A stretch of 64,000 nucleotides of DNA, from NCBI GenBank assembly GCA_030267565.1, contig BRXU01000073.1:62001-126000 (forward strand). The letters run 5' to 3'. Shown piece after piece: positions 53,145 through 61,885 of the stretch (positions within the stretch are counted from its first letter, which is position 1; every line of letters starts with the position of its first letter). The notes under the pieces were generated by a model that worked only from the letters and a program-made list of their open reading frames with translations, searched no databases and was not told the DNA's origin. The stretch comes from Pleodorina starrii. Taxonomy: Eukaryota; Chlorophyta; Chlorophyceae; Chlamydomonadales; Volvocaceae. The translations under genes and the position numbers were made by a program.

Positions 53145-53255
53145 GATTACCCCATGTTCAACAACCGCCTGCACAGCGCCCCCGGTCACGTCACGCCGAA
53201 CGAAGCAGAGGAGGCCTTCTACGCAAGCTTGAACGCTGCCGAAAAAGCCGCCTAA
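53145..53255 (+). pseudogene. IS3-family transposase OrfB, extreme C-terminal remnant
   Basis: The last 35 codons of a plus-strand frame ending TAA 53253-53255 read MFNNRLHSAPGHVTPNEAEE and AFYASLNAAEKAA, the end of an IS3-family OrfB (usual pattern RRLHSALGYxTPxEFE). It is adjacent to the IS110 remnant and just beyond the otnC 3' end. Only a scrap remains. Confidence 0.6.
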
Positions 53256-53353
53256 TCGGTGAACCAGAAACTCTCCGGCAACCCCGGTCCGGTTCGTTGC
53301 CCTGCCTTGACCCCAAACCCGCCGCGTGCATGCGCCGGAGGCCCACGGCGCTT

Positions 53354-53995
53354 TTACCGCGATACACCGCCGAAGCGTCGTTCCAGCTCTGCCACCTGGT
53401 CGGGCGAGAGCAGCCGGACGGGCAGTCCGCGCAGCAGGATCGCCAGGCGCGCCGTTTCCTCGAGTTCCTCGGCGGCGTGGACGGCCGATAGCAGGTCGCG
53501 CCCCGCGACCACCGGCCCGTGGTTGGCCAGCAGGACGGCGGCATTCCGCCCCCCACGCGCCCGGATCAGGTCCCCCATCGCCGGGTCGCCCGGCGGCACG
53601 TAGTCCAGCAGCGGCACCCGGCCCACGCGCATGACCACATAGGGGGTCAGGGGCGGAACGCAGTCCTCGGGGTCCTGGGCGACAAGGCAGGACAGCGCCG
53701 TCGCATGGGTCGAATGCAGGTGCACCACCGCCCCGGTGCCGGGCCGCGTCTCGTAAAAGGCGCGGTGCAGGAACACCTCTTTCGAGGGCCTGTCGCCGCC
53801 GACATGGGACCAGTCGCGGTCCAGCTTCGAAATGCGCCCGGCGTCCAGGTGGCCCAGGCTGGAGTTCGTCGGCGTCATCAGCCAGCCGTCCGGCAGCGCC
53901 ACGCTGATGTTGCCGGCCGTGCCGACCGAAAAGCCGCGCTGGAACAGCGAGGCCGCCAGCCGCACCAGTTCGGCGCGCAGATCGTCCTCGGTCAT
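53354..53995 (-). CDS. otnC: 3-oxo-tetronate 4-phosphate decarboxylase (class II aldolase family)
   Basis: The 213-residue class II aldolase/adducin-fold enzyme has FSVGTAGNISVALPDGWLMTPT, SKEVFLHRAFYETRPGTGAVVHLHSTHATALSC (core GAVVHLHSTHATALSC, with HxH metal ligands) and LLANHGPVVAG with the third His. Catalytic Glu is in the SKEVFLHR segment. It decarboxylates 3-oxo-tetronate 4-phosphate to dihydroxyacetone phosphate. It overlaps otnK by four bases, the standard order in threonate/erythronate pathways. Confidence 0.9.
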   Translation of the reverse strand: MTEDDLRAELVRLAASLFQRGFSVGTAGNISVALPDGWLMTPTNSSLGHLDAGRISKLDRDWSHVGGDRPSKEVFLHRAFYETRPGTGAVVHLHSTHATALSCLVAQDPEDCVPPLTPYVVMRVGRVPLLDYVPPGDPAMGDLIRARGGRNAAVLLANHGPVVAGRDLLSAVHAAEELEETARLAILLRGLPVRLLSPDQVAELERRFGGVSR

Positions 53996-55245
53996 GGCCG
54001 GTCCTCCATCCCGTCCAGCGCGCGGGCAAAGAAATCCTCGGCCCCGAAGTTGCCCGATTTCAGCGCCAGCGCAAGGCCGGATGCCGCACGCAGCACCGGC
54101 ACGCCCGGGTCGATCTCGGCCCCCACCTCCAGCGCGCCGGGGGCGAGCGCCGAGACGACCGCGCCCGAGGTCTCGCCCCCCGCGACCACCAGCCGGGTCA
54201 CGCCGGCCGCGACCAGCGCGCGGGCCAGGTCGCCGAAGAACCCGTCGAGTCGCGCCGCCACCGCCTCGCGCCCGTACTCGGCCTGCATCCGCGCCACCTG
54301 CTCGGGGCTGCCCGAGGAGAACGCCAGCGGCGCCTGCGCCACCAGCGCCAGCAGCTGCCGCGCCACCGCCTCTGGCGTCAGCGTCCCGGCCATGACGGCA
54401 GGCACGTCGATCTCGATCACCGGATGGGCCGCGCGATGATGCTCGATCTGGCGCCGGGTCATGCCCGAGCAGCTGCCCGCCAGCACCACCCCCGGCCCCG
54501 GCGCGGTGCGCCGCGGCGCCGCGACCCCCGGTCCCGCCACGTCCAGGTTCTGCGCCAGCCCCAGCGCGATGCCCGAGCCGCCCGTGACCAGCCGCGCCCC
54601 TGCGAGCGCGGCGCCGATCGCCATCAGGTCCTCGTCCGAAGTCGCATCGGTGACGACCAGCGTGGCATCGCTTGCCTCCAGCGCCGCCCGGATCGCCGCC
54701 GCGCCCTGCCGGACCACGCAGAGCGGCACCAGCCCGACCGGCCCCGTGCCCTGCCGGCCCAGCCAGCGGCGCAGGTCGGGGTCGGTCATGGGCGTCAGCG
54801 GGTGGTCCTGCATGCCGCTTTCCGACAGCAGCCGGTCGCCGACGAACAGGTGGCCCTGATAGATCGTGCGCCCCATGGTCGGAAAGGCCGGGCAGACCAC
54901 CACGCCGCGCGCGCCCAGCCGGTCGGCCAGGGCCATCGCCACCGGGCCGATGTTGCCCTGCGGCGTCGAATCGAAGGTCGAGCAGTATTTGAACACCACC
55001 TGCCTGCAGCCCTGCGCCAGCAGCCAGTCGAGCGCCGCCAGCGACTGCGCCACCGCCCGGTCCGCCGGGATGGAGCGGCTTTTCAGCGCCACCACCCCGG
55101 CCTGCACCGAGGGCTCGGCGGGCCGGTCCGGCACGCCCAGGTATTGCACCACATGCAGCCCGGGGCTCGCGCCATGGCCCCGCGCCAGCGTGTTCGCGAT
55201 GTCGCTGGCCCCCGTGAAATCGTCCGCAATGACCCCGATCAGCAT
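53992..55245 (-). CDS. otnK: 3-oxo-tetronate kinase (four-carbon acid sugar kinase)
   Basis: The 417-residue kinase of the DUF1537 superfamily starts MLIGVIADDFTGASDIANTL (substrate-binding DDFTGA). Further motifs are FKYCSTFDSTPQGNIGP, VCPAFPTMGRTIYQGHLFV, VTDATSDEDL, TGGSGIALGLA and the nucleotide-binding VVAGGETSGAVV. It phosphorylates the 3-keto acid formed from L-threonate or D-erythronate by a dehydrogenase (ltnD), which is not found in this window. It runs leftward and is followed by otnC. Confidence 0.92.
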   Translation of the reverse strand: MLIGVIADDFTGASDIANTLARGHGASPGLHVVQYLGVPDRPAEPSVQAGVVALKSRSIPADRAVAQSLAALDWLLAQGCRQVVFKYCSTFDSTPQGNIGPVAMALADRLGARGVVVCPAFPTMGRTIYQGHLFVGDRLLSESGMQDHPLTPMTDPDLRRWLGRQGTGPVGLVPLCVVRQGAAAIRAALEASDATLVVTDATSDEDLMAIGAALAGARLVTGGSGIALGLAQNLDVAGPGVAAPRRTAPGPGVVLAGSCSGMTRRQIEHHRAAHPVIEIDVPAVMAGTLTPEAVARQLLALVAQAPLAFSSGSPEQVARMQAEYGREAVAARLDGFFGDLARALVAAGVTRLVVAGGETSGAVVSALAPGALEVGAEIDPGVPVLRAASGLALALKSGNFGAEDFFARALDGMEDRP

Positions 55246-55448
55246 GATCCGCCCCCCTGTCCCAACAGCGCCCGCAACCGTTCTACCGCCGCTTGCGGGC
55301 TCGCGAAAACAGGAATGTCCGTCGAAAGGGCGTCTTTGGCTTGTCCCGGTGGGCGCGCGGCCGTCAATCCGATGGAGTTCCGGGCCAGCGCCATGCTAGC
55401 CTGCCGAACCGGCAGCAGGCCAGAGTACCGCGCTTCGTTGTCGCCCAC
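55239..55448 (-). pseudogene. Possible C-terminal remnant of an unidentified protein before otnK
   Basis: A 69-codon frame overlapping the otnK start ends with DIPVFASPQAAVERLRALLGQGG, a pattern seen at the C-terminus of CoA-binding/ligase-type proteins. It has no ribosome-binding site and the N-terminal part is not recognisable, so it may be a truncated gene or a chance frame. The usual neighbour here, a threonate dehydrogenase, is absent. Confidence 0.3.
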
Positions 55449-55466
55449 GTACAGGAAGAACCGCTC

Positions 55467-56189
55467 ATGTCCATTCGTGTCGGTGTCGCCGGCTGGTCCA
55501 TACCCTCCGCGCTTGCCGGGCGGTTTCCGTCAGAAGGCACGCATCTCGAACGCTATGGCGCATGCCTTTCGGCCGTCGAGATCAACAGCAGCTTCTACCG
55601 GCCGCACCGGCGCGCGACATACGAACGCTGGGCGGCAAGCGTGCCACCCGGGTTCCGCTTCTCGGTCAAGCTGCCGAAAGCCATCACGCATGAGCGCCGA
55701 CTGGAGGACTGCACGGCGCTGGTCGAGCGCTTCGCCGAGGAAACGGGCGGCCTGGGCGACAAGCGCGGTCCGATCCTGGTTCAGCTTCCCCCGAGCTTCG
55801 CCTATCCCGGCGAGCGCGCGGAACGTTTCTTTGACGAGCTGCAGACCGCAATCACCGGGCCCATCGTGCTGGAGCCGAGACATGCCAGCTGGTTCCAGCC
55901 GGACATCGACCACATGCTGGAGCGACGGCGGGTGTCGCGGGTGGCCGCGGACCCGGCAAAACCGCCAGCTGCCGCGCAGCCCGGTGGCTGGAGCGGGTTC
56001 GTCTATTTCCGACTGCACGGATCACCGCGGATGTACGAATCGACCTATGGACAGGACGCCATCGAAGCGCAAGCAGAGCGCGTCGCCTCCCTCGTTCAGC
56101 GCGGTATCGATGTCTGGACGGTCTACGACAACACCACCTACGGCGCGGCCACGCAGAACGCTTTTGAACTGATGGAGGCACTTCGGTGA
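55467..56189 (+). CDS. DUF72 domain protein
   Basis: The 240-residue TIM-barrel-like DUF72 protein has RVGVAGWSIP, YGACLSAVEINSSFYRPHRRATYERWAASVP (core VEINSSFYRPHRRATYERWA), FSVKLPKAITHERRL, ILVQLPPSFAYP, VYFRLHGSPRMYES and VWTVYDNTTYGAATQNA. All are conserved in the family, whose activity is not established. The AGGAAGAACCGCTC site precedes the ATG at 55467. It is a single gene, divergent from otnK. Confidence 0.88.
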   Translation: MSIRVGVAGWSIPSALAGRFPSEGTHLERYGACLSAVEINSSFYRPHRRATYERWAASVPPGFRFSVKLPKAITHERRLEDCTALVERFAEETGGLGDKRGPILVQLPPSFAYPGERAERFFDELQTAITGPIVLEPRHASWFQPDIDHMLERRRVSRVAADPAKPPAAAQPGGWSGFVYFRLHGSPRMYESTYGQDAIEAQAERVASLVQRGIDVWTVYDNTTYGAATQNAFELMEALR

Positions 56190-56493
56190 CGTCAGATGCG
56201 GTGCAATGACCTGCTTCGGAAGAATACGCTCGCCAACAGCTCAGTTTGACGACGCCGCCGAACCGCCACCATCCTGCCGTCCCGCCATCAAGGTCACATA
56301 ATTAAAGGCCCCGCGCCAGCGGGACCTCAGGTAGCAGAATTATCCTATGCGTCAACGCCATCGCTCTGGAGGACAGGAACCTTTTCCTTGGTTTCCTTGG
56401 TGACGTCCCAGGTCGTTGTGTAGCTTTCGGTGGCTATCGGGTTTCTCGGTAGGGTCGGGTTGCTGAGCCAACCTAAACCGATGGATGCCCCCG
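56190..56493. other. Intergenic stretch between the DUF72 gene and IS256 copy 2
   Basis: 304 bases with no gene. A GC-rich hairpin (GGCCCCGCGCCAGCGGGACC, about 56309-56328) may end DUF72 transcription. The right part should contain the left end of the IS256-family element, but its terminal repeat could not be fixed because the other end is lost. Confidence 0.35.
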
Positions 56494-57542
56494 ATGACCC
56501 AACCCCTGATGGACCTGCGCGCACTCGTGGAGAAGAGTGCCGATACGGACCTGCTTCGCGAGGTGATCGGCTTTGCTGCCGAGCGGCTGATGGAACTGGA
56601 GGTCGGCACCAGGACCGGCGCTGATTACGGCGAAAGGTCTGCCGAGCGGCTGGCGCAACGCAATGGCTACCGCGGCCGGGACTGGGAGACCCGGGCTGGC
56701 AGCGTCGAGCTACGGATCCCCCGTCTGCGCACCGGTTCCTACTTCCCATCATTTCTCGAGCCCCGGCGCTCCGTCGAGAAGGCGCTGACGGCGGTGATCC
56801 AGGAAGCCTACGTGCATGGCGTTTCGACGCGATCCATGGATGATCTGGTGCAAGCCATGGGTGGCACCGGGATCTCCAAGAGCCAGGTCAGCCGGCCTTG
56901 CGAAGAAATCGACGAGCGCGTCGATGCCTTTCTGACCCGGCCAATCGAGGGTGAATGGCCCTATCTCTGGATTGACGCCACGTATCTCAAGGTGCGTCAG
57001 GGTGGTCGGATCGTCAGCGTTGCGGTTACGCTCGCCGTGGGCGTCAACACCGACGGTCGGCGTGAGGTGCTGGGCATGGCCATCGGTGCCTCGGAGGCCG
57101 AGCCCTTCTGGACCGAATTCCTCCGCGATCTCGTGCGCCGCGGGCTGAGCGGCGTGAGACTGGTGATCAGTGACGCGCACGAGGGCATCAAGGCCGCCAC
57201 GGCACGGGTCTTGTCCACGACCTGGCAGCGCTGCCGCGTGCATTTCCAGAGGAATGCCCTGGCCCATGCCGGCAAGAACAGCCGACGGGTCGTTTCTGCC
57301 TTCATCGCCACGGCCTTCGCCCAGCCCGACCATGTCGCAGCCAAAGCTCAGTGGCGCCTGGTGGCCGATCAGATGCGGGGCAAGTTGCCAAAGCTCGCCA
57401 CACTCATGGATAGCGCTGAAGAGGATGTGCTGGCCTACATGACCTTCCCTCAGCAGCACCGCGCCAAGCTGCACTCCACGAATCCGATTGAGCGTCTCAA
57501 CGGCGAGATCAAGCGGCGCACAGACGTCCTCGGCATCTTTCC
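56494..57542 (+). pseudogene. IS256-family transposase, copy of a second subfamily, 3'-truncated
   Basis: [20 protein letters not shown] starts a frame that is intact for about 350 codons: [24 protein letters not shown] (core [13 protein letters not shown]), [16 protein letters not shown] (Asp), [13 protein letters not shown] (Asp), [20 protein letters not shown] (Glu) and LGIFP. At 57542 the IS427-type element begins and the last ~50 residues are absent on the far side too, so the 3' end was deleted. It is unlike the IS256 transposase at 20770. Confidence 0.85.
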
Positions 57543-57556
57543 TAGGGTCAGGACTC

Positions 57557-58627
57557 GTTCTGGATGGCGTTGTTGCATAACTCTGACCTTCGAGGATTCA
57601 CATCGTGAATCCATGCAGTTAGACGGGTTGGATGAGCAAGCCATCACCCGCCCGCTATCGCACAACGAACTGGTCCAGCTACACGGCTTCTCTGTGCAAG
57701 CGCGGATCGTTGCTGATCTGGCTGGACAAGGAGATGACCTGGCTCGCGCCGCCTGGCGGCAGTCCCGGTCGCCCTGCGGTGTTCTCAGATGCGGCGATCC
57801 AGTTCTGTCTGACCATCAAGGTCCTTTTCAGGCTGCCGCTTCGGCAAACGACCGGGATGGTGGCCAGCCTGCTCAAGATGGCGGACCTGGATTGGGCGGT
57901 TCCCGACTACACCACCCTGTGCCGACGGCAGAAAACGCTGGCCGTCCAGATCCCGTATCGCCGCGCCGAAGGGCCGCTGAACCTGCTGGTGGACAGCACC
58001 GGCATCAAGTTCCTCGGCGACGGCGAATGGCAGGCCCGCAAGCACGGTGTTCAGGGTCGGCGCCAGTGGCGCAAGGTCCATCTGGCCATGGACACCGCAA
58101 CGTCTGACATCCGGGCGGTGGAGTTCACCTCCAGCAGCGACGGCGACAGTCCCGTCTTGCCGGACCTGCTGGACCAGATCCCCGAGGGCGAAGACATCGG
58201 CACGGTGACCGCCGACGGCGCCTACGACACGCGCCGCTGCCACACCGCCGTCATCGACCGCGAGGCCACGGCGATCATACCGATCCGCAAGAACGGCCGG
58301 CCTTGGAAAGAGGACTGCCCGGCCGCGATCGCCCGAAACGAAACTCTGCGCGCCACTCGCTACTACGGCCGGGCGTTCTGGAAACGCTGGACCGGATACC
58401 ATGTCCGAAGCCGCATCGAGGCAAAGATGCGGTGCCTCAAGACCTTCGGTGAGCGCATCGCCGCAAGAGACCCGGACCGCCAGACCGCCGAAATCCAGAT
58501 CCGCATCGCCCTCATGAACCGCTTCTCGGCCCTCGGAGCGGCTGAAATCGTTCGCGTCGGCTGATGCCAGGGGGGAAAGGGGCTATCATGCCTCAGGCGT
58601 GAGTTACGCAACAACGCCGTTCTGGAT
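57557..58627 (+). mobile_element. IS903-group IS5-family element, copy 2, with 9-base target duplication
   Basis: The element proper is 57566-58618 (1053 bases) with perfect 11-base terminal repeats GGCGTTGTTGC / GCAACAACGCC. It is flanked by the direct repeat GTTCTGGAT at 57557-57565 and 58619-58627. Nine-base duplications are the hallmark of the IS903 group. It is complete, carries an intact transposase and is in opposite orientation to copy 1 at 20421. Confidence 0.92.
57632..58564 (+). CDS. IS5-family (IS903 group) transposase, intact
   Basis: The 310-residue DDE transposase has the N-terminal [36 protein letters not shown] (first Asp), [14 protein letters not shown] (second Asp), [13 protein letters not shown] and [19 protein letters not shown] (Glu) in the order of the family. 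It is the undamaged reference for the split copy at 20474-22589. The start at 57632 is near the left end of the element, as expected. Confidence 0.93.
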   Translation: MSKPSPARYRTTNWSSYTASLCKRGSLLIWLDKEMTWLAPPGGSPGRPAVFSDAAIQFCLTIKVLFRLPLRQTTGMVASLLKMADLDWAVPDYTTLCRRQKTLAVQIPYRRAEGPLNLLVDSTGIKFLGDGEWQARKHGVQGRRQWRKVHLAMDTATSDIRAVEFTSSSDGDSPVLPDLLDQIPEGEDIGTVTADGAYDTRRCHTAVIDREATAIIPIRKNGRPWKEDCPAAIARNETLRATRYYGRAFWKRWTGYHVRSRIEAKMRCLKTFGERIAARDPDRQTAEIQIRIALMNRFSALGAAEIVRVG

Positions 58628-59384
58628 CATAGCCAGAACAAGACGGTTGCCGCGAGCAAGATGGCAGAGAAGAACGTCTGTGGGCATCGGTCGTAACGGG
58701 TTGCAACGCGGCGCCAATCTTTGAGCCTGCCGAACATGATCTCGATGCGGTTGCGTCGTTTGTAACGCCGCTTGTCGTATTTGACGGCTTTCTTGCGGGA
58801 CTTCCTGCCGGGGATACAAACCTTTATCCCCTTGTCTTTCAATGCTTCTCTGAACCAATCGGCGTCATAGCCCCGATCGGCCAGAAGCCAGCCCGCCTTC
58901 GGCAGGCTGCCCAGCAACGCCGCCGCGCCGGTGTAATCGCTGACCTGACCGGCCGACATGAAAAACCTGATCGGTCGTCCCTTTGCATCGGCAACGGCGT
59001 GCAGCTTGGTGTTCATGCCGCCTTTGGTTCGCCCGATCTGGCGCCCACGCCCCCCTTTTTCACGCACAGGCTTGATGCCGTCCGGTGTGCCTTGAGGTAG
59101 GTTGCATCGATCATGATCGTCTTGTGCTCGGCGCTCTCGGCGGCAAGGCCCACCAGGATCCGAGCGAATACGCCATTGTCGCTCCAGCGCCTCCAACGGT
59201 TGTAGAGGGTCTTGGCCGGGCCGTATTCCTTCGGCGCGTCACACCAGCGCAACCCATTGCGATTGATGAAAATTATACCGCTCAGAACGCGACGGTCATC
59301 GACGCGGGGCTTGCCATGGCTCTTGGGAAAGAACGGCTTCAGGCGCTCCATCTGGGCGTCGGTCAGCCAATAAAGATTGCTCAT
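58627..59384 (-). CDS. IS5-family (IS427 group) transposase, two frames joined by programmed frameshift
   Basis: OrfA (59384 to 59013) reads MSNLYWLTDAQMERLKPFF; OrfB (ending at 58627) carries GMNTKLHAVADAKGRPIRFF, LLADRGYDADWFREALKDKG and RNRIEIMFGRLKDWRRVATR. The GAAAAAGGGGGG slippery run lies in the overlap. It is highly similar to the pair at 22680-23437, in the same orientation. The IS903-group insertion ends at the base where the OrfB stop begins, so the coding part is complete. Confidence 0.88.
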
Positions 59385-59595
59385 CGATCAGGTCTCCTTG
59401 CAGAGCCTGAATCATGTCAACGGTCTGAAATCAATGGGTCTGGAGCCTAGATATTGTCTTGCGCGCTGAATATTCCCCTGTGCAGCATGTGTGGTCAGCA
59501 ATCTGAACGCATGCTTTACGGGCTACTTCGAATCACTTCGGCATGAATTGTTGGCGTCACGACCGCCAAGCTGCCGCGCACCCAGATGCCCCGAC

Positions 59596-60357
59596 CTACC
59601 GCAGCAGCCCGCGCAGCTCGCCCTGGATGCGCTGCAGGTGGGGCAGGAAGCGGACGGGCAGTTCCTCGACCGTGGCATGGGCGGCGGCAAGGCCGATGTT
59701 CAGCGCGGCGACCACCCTGCCGCGTGCGTTCAGAAGCGGCACCGCAATGGAGCGCAAGCCGATCTCGACCTCCTGGTCGATGATGGCATGGCCGTCGCGA
59801 CGGACACGGGCAATCTCGTCGAACAGGGCCTCGGCATTGGTCAGGGTATGGGGCGTGCGCGCGGGAAAGGGCGCGCCGGCCAGCAAGGCCAGCAGATCGG
59901 GCTCGGGCAAGGCCGCCAGCAGGACGCGGCCCATCGAGGTGCAATAGGCCGGCAGACGCGACCCCGCCATCAGCGAAATCGACATGACCTTCTGCTGCGC
60001 CGCGCGCGCCACATAGACGATCTCGGCCCCGTCAAGGATCGAGACGGAGCTGCTTTCCCCGATCTCTTCGGACAGGCGGTCCAGCCAGGGCTGGACGATC
60101 TGCGGCAGCGGCATGGTCGCAAGGCAGGCCGTCCCCAGCCGCAGGATGCGCGGCGTCAGGGTAAAGAACTTGCCGTCGTAATCCGCATAGCCGTGATGGG
60201 CCAGCGTCAGCAGGCAGCGCCGCGCCGTCGCCCGGTCCAGCCCCGAAGCGGCCGAAACCGCGCCGATGGACTGGCGCGGGCAGTCGGCGGTGAAGGTCTC
60301 GATCACCCGCAAGCCCTTGGCCAGCCCGCCCATCATGTCGCGCTCGTTGAAACTCAT
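59596..60357 (-). CDS. pcaR: IclR-family regulator, PcaR/PobR type
   Basis: The 253-residue regulator has an N-terminal winged helix (GGLAKGLRVIETFTADCPRQS, ASGLDRATARRCLLTLAHHGYAD; about residues 10-60) and an IclR effector domain (SVSILDGAEIVYVARA, SLMAGSRLPAYCTSMGRVLLAALP, IIDQEVEIGLRSIAVPLLNARGRVVAALNIGL in part). It diverges from pcaIJF across a perfect inverted repeat resembling known PcaR sites. PcaR proteins activate beta-ketoadipate genes in response to 3-oxoadipate. Confidence 0.88.
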   Translation of the reverse strand: MSFNERDMMGGLAKGLRVIETFTADCPRQSIGAVSAASGLDRATARRCLLTLAHHGYADYDGKFFTLTPRILRLGTACLATMPLPQIVQPWLDRLSEEIGESSSVSILDGAEIVYVARAAQQKVMSISLMAGSRLPAYCTSMGRVLLAALPEPDLLALLAGAPFPARTPHTLTNAEALFDEIARVRRDGHAIIDQEVEIGLRSIAVPLLNARGRVVAALNIGLAAAHATVEELPVRFLPHLQRIQGELRGLLR

Positions 60358-60374
60358 GATCCCCGGCCAGCCAT

Positions 60375-60407
60375 GTGCGATATGCGAACAAATCTATCAT
60401 ATCGCAC
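60375..60407. promoter_or_regulatory. PcaR-type operator between pcaR and pcaI
   Basis: GTGCGATATG (60375-60384) and CATATCGCAC (60398-60407) are perfect 10-base inverted repeats with a 13-base spacer. GTGCGATATGCGAAC (60375-60389) agrees at most positions with the reverse complement of the Pseudomonas PcaR consensus GTTCGATAATCGCAC, as recalled. It lies 18 bases upstream of the regulator start on the minus strand and about 75 upstream of pcaI. Confidence 0.78.
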
Positions 60408-60481
60408 AATCCCGGTTTACGGAAGCCCGTGGCTGGGTGTAGCCCGGCACCCGCAAGCTGTCCCATTCACGGAGGATGAGC

Positions 60482-61216
60482 ATGGACAAGACGCTTCCCG
60501 ATCTGGCCGCGGCGGTGGCCGGGATCGAAGACGGGATGACCGTGATGATCGGCGGGTTCGGCGGCTCGGGCGCGCCGATCGAACTGATCCACGCCCTGAT
60601 CGACCGCTTCCTCGCCACCGGGCATCCCAAGAACCTGACGGTCGTGAACAACAATGCGGGCAATGGCCACGTCGGCTTGGCCGCGCTGATCGAGCAGGGC
60701 ATGGTCGCCAAGCTGATCTGTTCCTTCCCGCGGTCCGCCGATCCGCGCGTCTTTACCGAACTTTACCTGGCCGGAAAGATCGAGCTCGAGCTGGTCCCGC
60801 AGGGCACGCTGGCCGAACGCATCCGGGCCGGCGGCGCGGGCATCCCGGCCTTCTACACCCCGACCAGCTATGGCACCGATCTGGCCAAGGGCAAGCCGGT
60901 CGAGGAATTCGACGGCCGCCCCTATGTCCGGGAACGCTGGCTCAAGGCCGATGTCGCCCTGATCAAGGCCGAGCGCGGCGACACCCTCGGCAACCTGACC
61001 TACCGCATGGCGGCGCGCAACTTCGGCCCGCTGATGGCCATGGCCGCCGCGACCACCATCGTGCAGGTGCGCGAACTGGTCCAGCCCGGCGCCATCGACC
61101 CCGAGGCCGTCGTCACCCCCGGCATCTTTGTCCGGGGCCTGGTCGAGGTCGCGAACCCGGCGCAGGAAGAGGACCTGAACCGCGCCAATGCCGTCTATCC
61201 GGAGACCGCAGCATGA
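60482..61216 (+). CDS. pcaI: 3-oxoadipate CoA-transferase subunit A
   Basis: The 244-residue alpha subunit of the succinyl-CoA:3-oxoadipate CoA-transferase starts MDKTLPDLAAAVAGIEDGMT, has the glycine-rich VMIGGFGGSGAPIELIHAL of the family, then NNAGNGHVGLAALIEQG, GGAGIPAFYTPTSYGTDLA and a late AATTTIVQVRELVQPGAIDPE-like segment. GGAGG at 60471-60475 supports the ATG at 60482 over the one at 60476. Its stop overlaps pcaJ (ATGA). Confidence 0.93.
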   Translation: MDKTLPDLAAAVAGIEDGMTVMIGGFGGSGAPIELIHALIDRFLATGHPKNLTVVNNNAGNGHVGLAALIEQGMVAKLICSFPRSADPRVFTELYLAGKIELELVPQGTLAERIRAGGAGIPAFYTPTSYGTDLAKGKPVEEFDGRPYVRERWLKADVALIKAERGDTLGNLTYRMAARNFGPLMAMAAATTIVQVRELVQPGAIDPEAVVTPGIFVRGLVEVANPAQEEDLNRANAVYPETAA

Positions 61217-61884
61217 CCCAGAAACTGACCTCGACCCAGATTGCCTGGCGCGCGGCGCAGGACATCCAGGATGGCGCCTATGTGAACCTGGGCATCGGCT
61301 TTCCCGAGATGGTGGCGAAATTCCAGCCGCCCGGCCGGCAGGCGATCTTTCACACCGAAAACGGCATCCTGGGCTTTGGCGAAGCACCAGCCCCGGGGGA
61401 TGAGGACTGGGACCTGATCAACGCCGGCAAGAAGGCCGTGACGATCAAGCCGGGGACCGCCTTCTTCCACCATGCCGACAGCTTTGCCATGGTGCGCGGC
61501 GGCCATCTGGACGTGGCGATCCTGGGCGCCTATCAGATCGCGCAGAACGGCGACCTGGCGAACTGGTCGACCGGGCCCAAGGGCGTTCCGGCGGTCGGCG
61601 GCGCCATGGATCTGGTCCACGGCGCGAAACGCGTCGCCGTCATCACCGACCATGTGACCAAGGACGGCAAGCCAAAGCTTCTGGACGCCTGCACCCTGCC
61701 CCTGACCGGCGTCGGCTGCGTGACGCGGGTCTATACCTCGCTGGCGGTGGTCGATGTTCAGGACGGCCATTTCGTTCTGCGCGAGAAGCTGTCCTCGATC
61801 TCGATGGACGAGTTGCAATCCCTGACCGGCGCCACGCTGCATGTGGACGGCGCCGTCGCCGAGCTGACCGTGCCGGAGCTGTGA
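61213..61884 (+). CDS. pcaJ: 3-oxoadipate CoA-transferase subunit B
   Basis: The 223-residue beta subunit has AYVNLGIGFPEMVAKF, the catalytic Glu motif TENGILGFGEAP (Glu of SENG/TENG about residue 51), and GGHLDVAILGAYQIAQNGDLANW followed by VPAVGGAMDLVHGAKRV (both characteristic). With PcaI it transfers CoA from succinyl-CoA to 3-oxoadipate. Coupled to pcaI (ATGA overlap) and separated by one base from pcaF's start. Confidence 0.94.
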   Translation: MTQKLTSTQIAWRAAQDIQDGAYVNLGIGFPEMVAKFQPPGRQAIFHTENGILGFGEAPAPGDEDWDLINAGKKAVTIKPGTAFFHHADSFAMVRGGHLDVAILGAYQIAQNGDLANWSTGPKGVPAVGGAMDLVHGAKRVAVITDHVTKDGKPKLLDACTLPLTGVGCVTRVYTSLAVVDVQDGHFVLREKLSSISMDELQSLTGATLHVDGAVAELTVPEL

Positions 61885-61885
61885 C

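Larger units (their letters stand above)
57545..59447 (-). mobile_element. IS427-type IS5-family element, copy 2, carrying an IS903-group insertion
   Basis: Ends: GGGTCAGGACTCGTTCTGG at 57545, and TGGAGCC ending at 59447 (reverse complement GGCTCCAGACCCATTG). TA flanks both sides (57543-57544 and 59448-59449). The IS903-group copy 2 is inserted 21 bases inside the left end, right next to the OrfB stop. Removing it gives an ~841-base element like copy 1. The transposase frames are undisturbed. Confidence 0.82.
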
